In this document: positions 14,228 through 15,208 of the stretch, in pieces | Layout: each line of letters opens with the position of its first letter | Position numbering within the stretch: position 1 is the stretch's first letter | From: an uncultured Clostridium sp. | GTDB lineage: Bacteria; Bacillota; Clostridia; Lachnospirales; Lachnospiraceae | NCBI GenBank assembly: GCA_900551225.1 | Contig: URUZ01000090.1 | Span: 1 to 15,208, forward strand | Direction: 5' to 3' | Length of the DNA: 15,208 bases | Position numbers and translations under genes: made by a program | Notes under the pieces: model-generated | What the model was told of the DNA's origin: nothing | The model's input: only the letters and a program-made list of their open reading frames with translations | Database searches by the model: none

Positions 14228-14908
14228 ATGTTTAAGAGCAGAAAAGATGAGGACACCGCGTCCTATGGAATCATTGGACTCGGAAGGTTCGGAAGCGCGC
14301 TGGCCAGCACCCTGGCTGAGGCGGGCAGGGAGATTCTGGTTTTGGACTGCAACGAGCAGAAGGTTAAGCAGATGCGCACCCTGACAGAACACGCCTATGT
14401 GGTGAAAAACCTGCAGAAGGAGACCCTTCGGGAGACAGGAATCCAGAACTGCGACCAGGTGATCGTATGTATCGGCGACAAGGTGGATGTGAGCATCCTC
14501 ACCACCTTAAATGTGATCAATCTGGGGGTCCCTCATGTGGTGGCCAAGGCCAACAGCCCCGAACAGGGAGAGATCCTGGAGAAGATCGGCGCTGAGGTGG
14601 TGTACCCGGAGAAAGACATGGCGATCCGCCTGGCCAAACGGCTGATCTCGGGCCGTGTATTCAACCTGTTTGAGCTGGATGAAAAGACCGACATTTCCGA
14701 GCTGAAAATGACGGCCGCCCTCACAGGCAGGACCGTGGAGCAGGCCCAGCTGCGCAACCGCTTCGGCGTCAATATCATCGCCATCAACCACAACCAGTCC
14801 ATGACCACTGAGATCCGCCCGGACTATGTATTGGAGTCCGGGGACACGCTGGTGGTGATCGGGGACAGGGAGAAGATCCGCGTGCTGGCGGATGAACTTG
14901 GAAAATAG
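14228..14908 (+). CDS. ktrA: Potassium uptake regulator, KtrA/TrkA (RCK domains)
   Basis: A 226-residue cytosolic RCK protein that gates the KtrB channel in response to nucleotide. The RCK_N Rossmann motif is G17-L-G19-RF-G22 with acidic D40 at the end of strand 2; CIGDKVDVSILTTLNV and GAEVVYPEKDMAIRLAKRL (121-139) are strongly KtrA-like. An RCK_C domain fills about 145-226 (DISELKMTAALTG onward, ending LVVIGDREKIRVLADELGK). The usual A-[ND]-A-T-[DE]-E motif after strand 3 reads K-N-L-Q-K-E here, an unusual change near the nucleotide pocket. The ATG at 14228 has GAGGAGG at 14213-14219; the longer frame from 14132 only overlaps the channel gene. It probably forms a ring under the channel. RCK_C domains of KtrA proteins can bind c-di-AMP, but that cannot be read here. 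Confidence 0.94.
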   Translation: MFKSRKDEDTASYGIIGLGRFGSALASTLAEAGREILVLDCNEQKVKQMRTLTEHAYVVKNLQKETLRETGIQNCDQVIVCIGDKVDVSILTTLNVINLGVPHVVAKANSPEQGEILEKIGAEVVYPEKDMAIRLAKRLISGRVFNLFELDEKTDISELKMTAALTGRTVEQAQLRNRFGVNIIAINHNQSMTTEIRPDYVLESGDTLVVIGDREKIRVLADELGK

Positions 14909-14926
14909 TTTAAATTAGTATATAAT
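14898..14926 (+). promoter_or_regulatory. Candidate sigma-A-type promoter at the end of ktrA
   Basis: TTGGAA at 14898-14903 and a perfect TATAAT at 14921-14926 are separated by 17 bases, the optimal spacing. The predicted start is near 14933, beyond the ktrA stop at 14908. This is the best consensus promoter in the window and points rightward into a region with no recognised gene. Confidence 0.5.
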
Positions 14927-15009
14927 GGTTTTAGAAACTTCAGGAATTTACGGAGACTTCCGGCCGCCGGATCATTGATGGTATATGAGAAGCAGGCGGA
15001 GGTAAAGGA

Positions 15010-15129
15010 ATGGAGCGGTCAATCACACAGTTGCATAACAGTGCGTTTATCAGGGGGGATTATGTCCCCCCTGATTGTGATGCCCTTCATAACAATGCTG
15101 ATTCGCCGGTGTATCGCCAACAGCCGTAA
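15010..15129 (+). CDS. Possible small protein or leader peptide of 39 residues, unknown
   Basis: The ATG at 15010 follows GGAGG (14998-15002) by seven bases, an ideal ribosome binding site, and lies downstream of the TTGGAA-N17-TATAAT promoter candidate. The frame runs 39 codons, starting MERSITQLHNSAFIRG and ending SPVYRQQP, with a TAA at 15127. The peptide is hydrophilic, with no signal peptide, membrane segment or recognised motif. The perfect hairpin at 15049-15075 lies inside the frame. It could be a small protein, a leader peptide for a gene to the right, or a chance frame. A second overlapping frame of 57 codons (from 14978) lacks a ribosome binding site. I do not recognise either. Confidence 0.35.
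   Translation: MERSITQLHNSAFIRGDYVPPDCDALHNNADSPVYRQQP
15049..15075. repeat. Perfect 11-bp hairpin
   Basis: ATCAGGGGGGA at 15049-15059 pairs perfectly with TCCCCCCTGAT at 15065-15075 around a five-base loop (TTATG). It is very stable, with seven G-C pairs. No T-run follows on the + strand, so it is not a classical terminator. It may be a structural element in a leader RNA or a pause site. Confidence 0.7.
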
Positions 15130-15130
15130 C

Positions 15131-15174
15131 TGTATGCAAAAATGGTTATAGCCTGTATAAAAAGTTTGCATACA
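15131..15174. repeat. 10-bp inverted repeat with 24-base spacer
   Basis: TGTATGCAAA at 15131-15140 is matched perfectly in inverse orientation by TTTGCATACA at 15165-15174. The spacer is AT-rich and contains TGTATAAAA. It could be a dimer-binding operator or part of a leader structure. It starts two bases after the small open frame ends. Confidence 0.6.
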
Positions 15175-15192
15175 TGATAATTTTTTATCATG
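15173..15192. repeat. 8-bp AT-rich hairpin
   Basis: CATGATAA at 15173-15180 and TTATCATG at 15185-15192 form an inverted repeat around TTTT. It abuts and slightly overlaps the 10-bp inverted repeat just before it. No T-run follows the stem, so it is unlikely to be a terminator; an operator-like site is possible. Confidence 0.55.
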
Positions 15193-15208
15193 CCGTTGAG
15201 CCCCGTTG

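Larger units (their letters stand above)
14909..15208. other. 300-base stretch without a recognised gene
   Basis: No known gene family was recognised in this right-hand end. It holds a candidate promoter, a 39-codon open frame with a perfect Shine-Dalgarno, an 11-bp perfect hairpin and two inverted repeats (each listed separately). It may be the leader or operator region of a gene beyond the window, or a small transcript. Confidence 0.6.

Noticed and set aside
15049..15075. Rho-independent terminator for ktrAB
   Set aside because: The stem is perfect, but no T-run follows on either strand, and a candidate promoter lies between it and ktrA.

Overview
The window looks like chromosomal sequence from an anaerobic Firmicute, most likely a gut Clostridium/Lachnospiraceae-type organism. 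The reasons are strong GGAGG-type ribosome binding sites, some TTG and GTG starts, a MalFG-type sugar ABC system without its own ATPase, mixed G+C (AT-rich at the left end, clearly GC-rich at the right end), and a KdpDE-like system beside a Ktr/Trk potassium channel. The taxonomic call is an inference. The first 43 bases are not genomic: they are an Illumina Nextera i5 index plus transposase adapter left at a contig end.

Region 1 (63-10377, all + strand) is one tightly packed catabolic gene set. It holds two ABC sugar permeases, a lipoprotein substrate-binding protein, a Gfo/Idh/MocA oxidoreductase, a xylose-isomerase-like TIM-barrel protein, a LacI-type regulator, an RpiB/LacAB-like isomerase, a second TIM-barrel epimerase, a split transketolase (two subunits) and an ADP-ribosylglycohydrolase-family protein. 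Several joints overlap or are 1-9 bases apart, so the genes are probably co-transcribed and partly translationally coupled. Together they suggest uptake of a glycoside or rare sugar, oxidation or isomerisation, and carbon shuffling through a dedicated transketolase. No kinase and no classical glycoside hydrolase are present in the window. The substrate cannot be read from sequence. Apiose-like, sulfosugar-like and ribosyl-glycoside routes are candidate models.

Region 2 (10393-12673, - strand) encodes a response regulator and a short KdpD-like sensor kinase. It converges on region 1 with only 15 bases between the stop codons and no visible terminator. The kinase has the KdpD membrane, GAF and kinase parts but lacks the N-terminal KdpD and universal-stress domains.

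The divergent intergenic region (12674-12909) is dense with signals. It has a phased repeat array in the presumed kinase leader and three TTTATAC-like heptamers exactly 11 bp apart that resemble a KdpE operator. Region 3 (12910-14908, + strand) is a KtrB/TrkH-type potassium channel followed by its KtrA/TrkA regulator. The architecture suggests the Kdp-type two-component system controls Ktr-type K+ uptake here; no kdpFABC is in view.

The last 300 bases (14909-15208) hold no recognised gene. They do contain a good sigma-A-like promoter, a 39-codon open frame with an ideal Shine-Dalgarno, a perfect 11-bp hairpin and two further inverted repeats, and may be the leader of a gene beyond the window or an uncharacterised small transcript.
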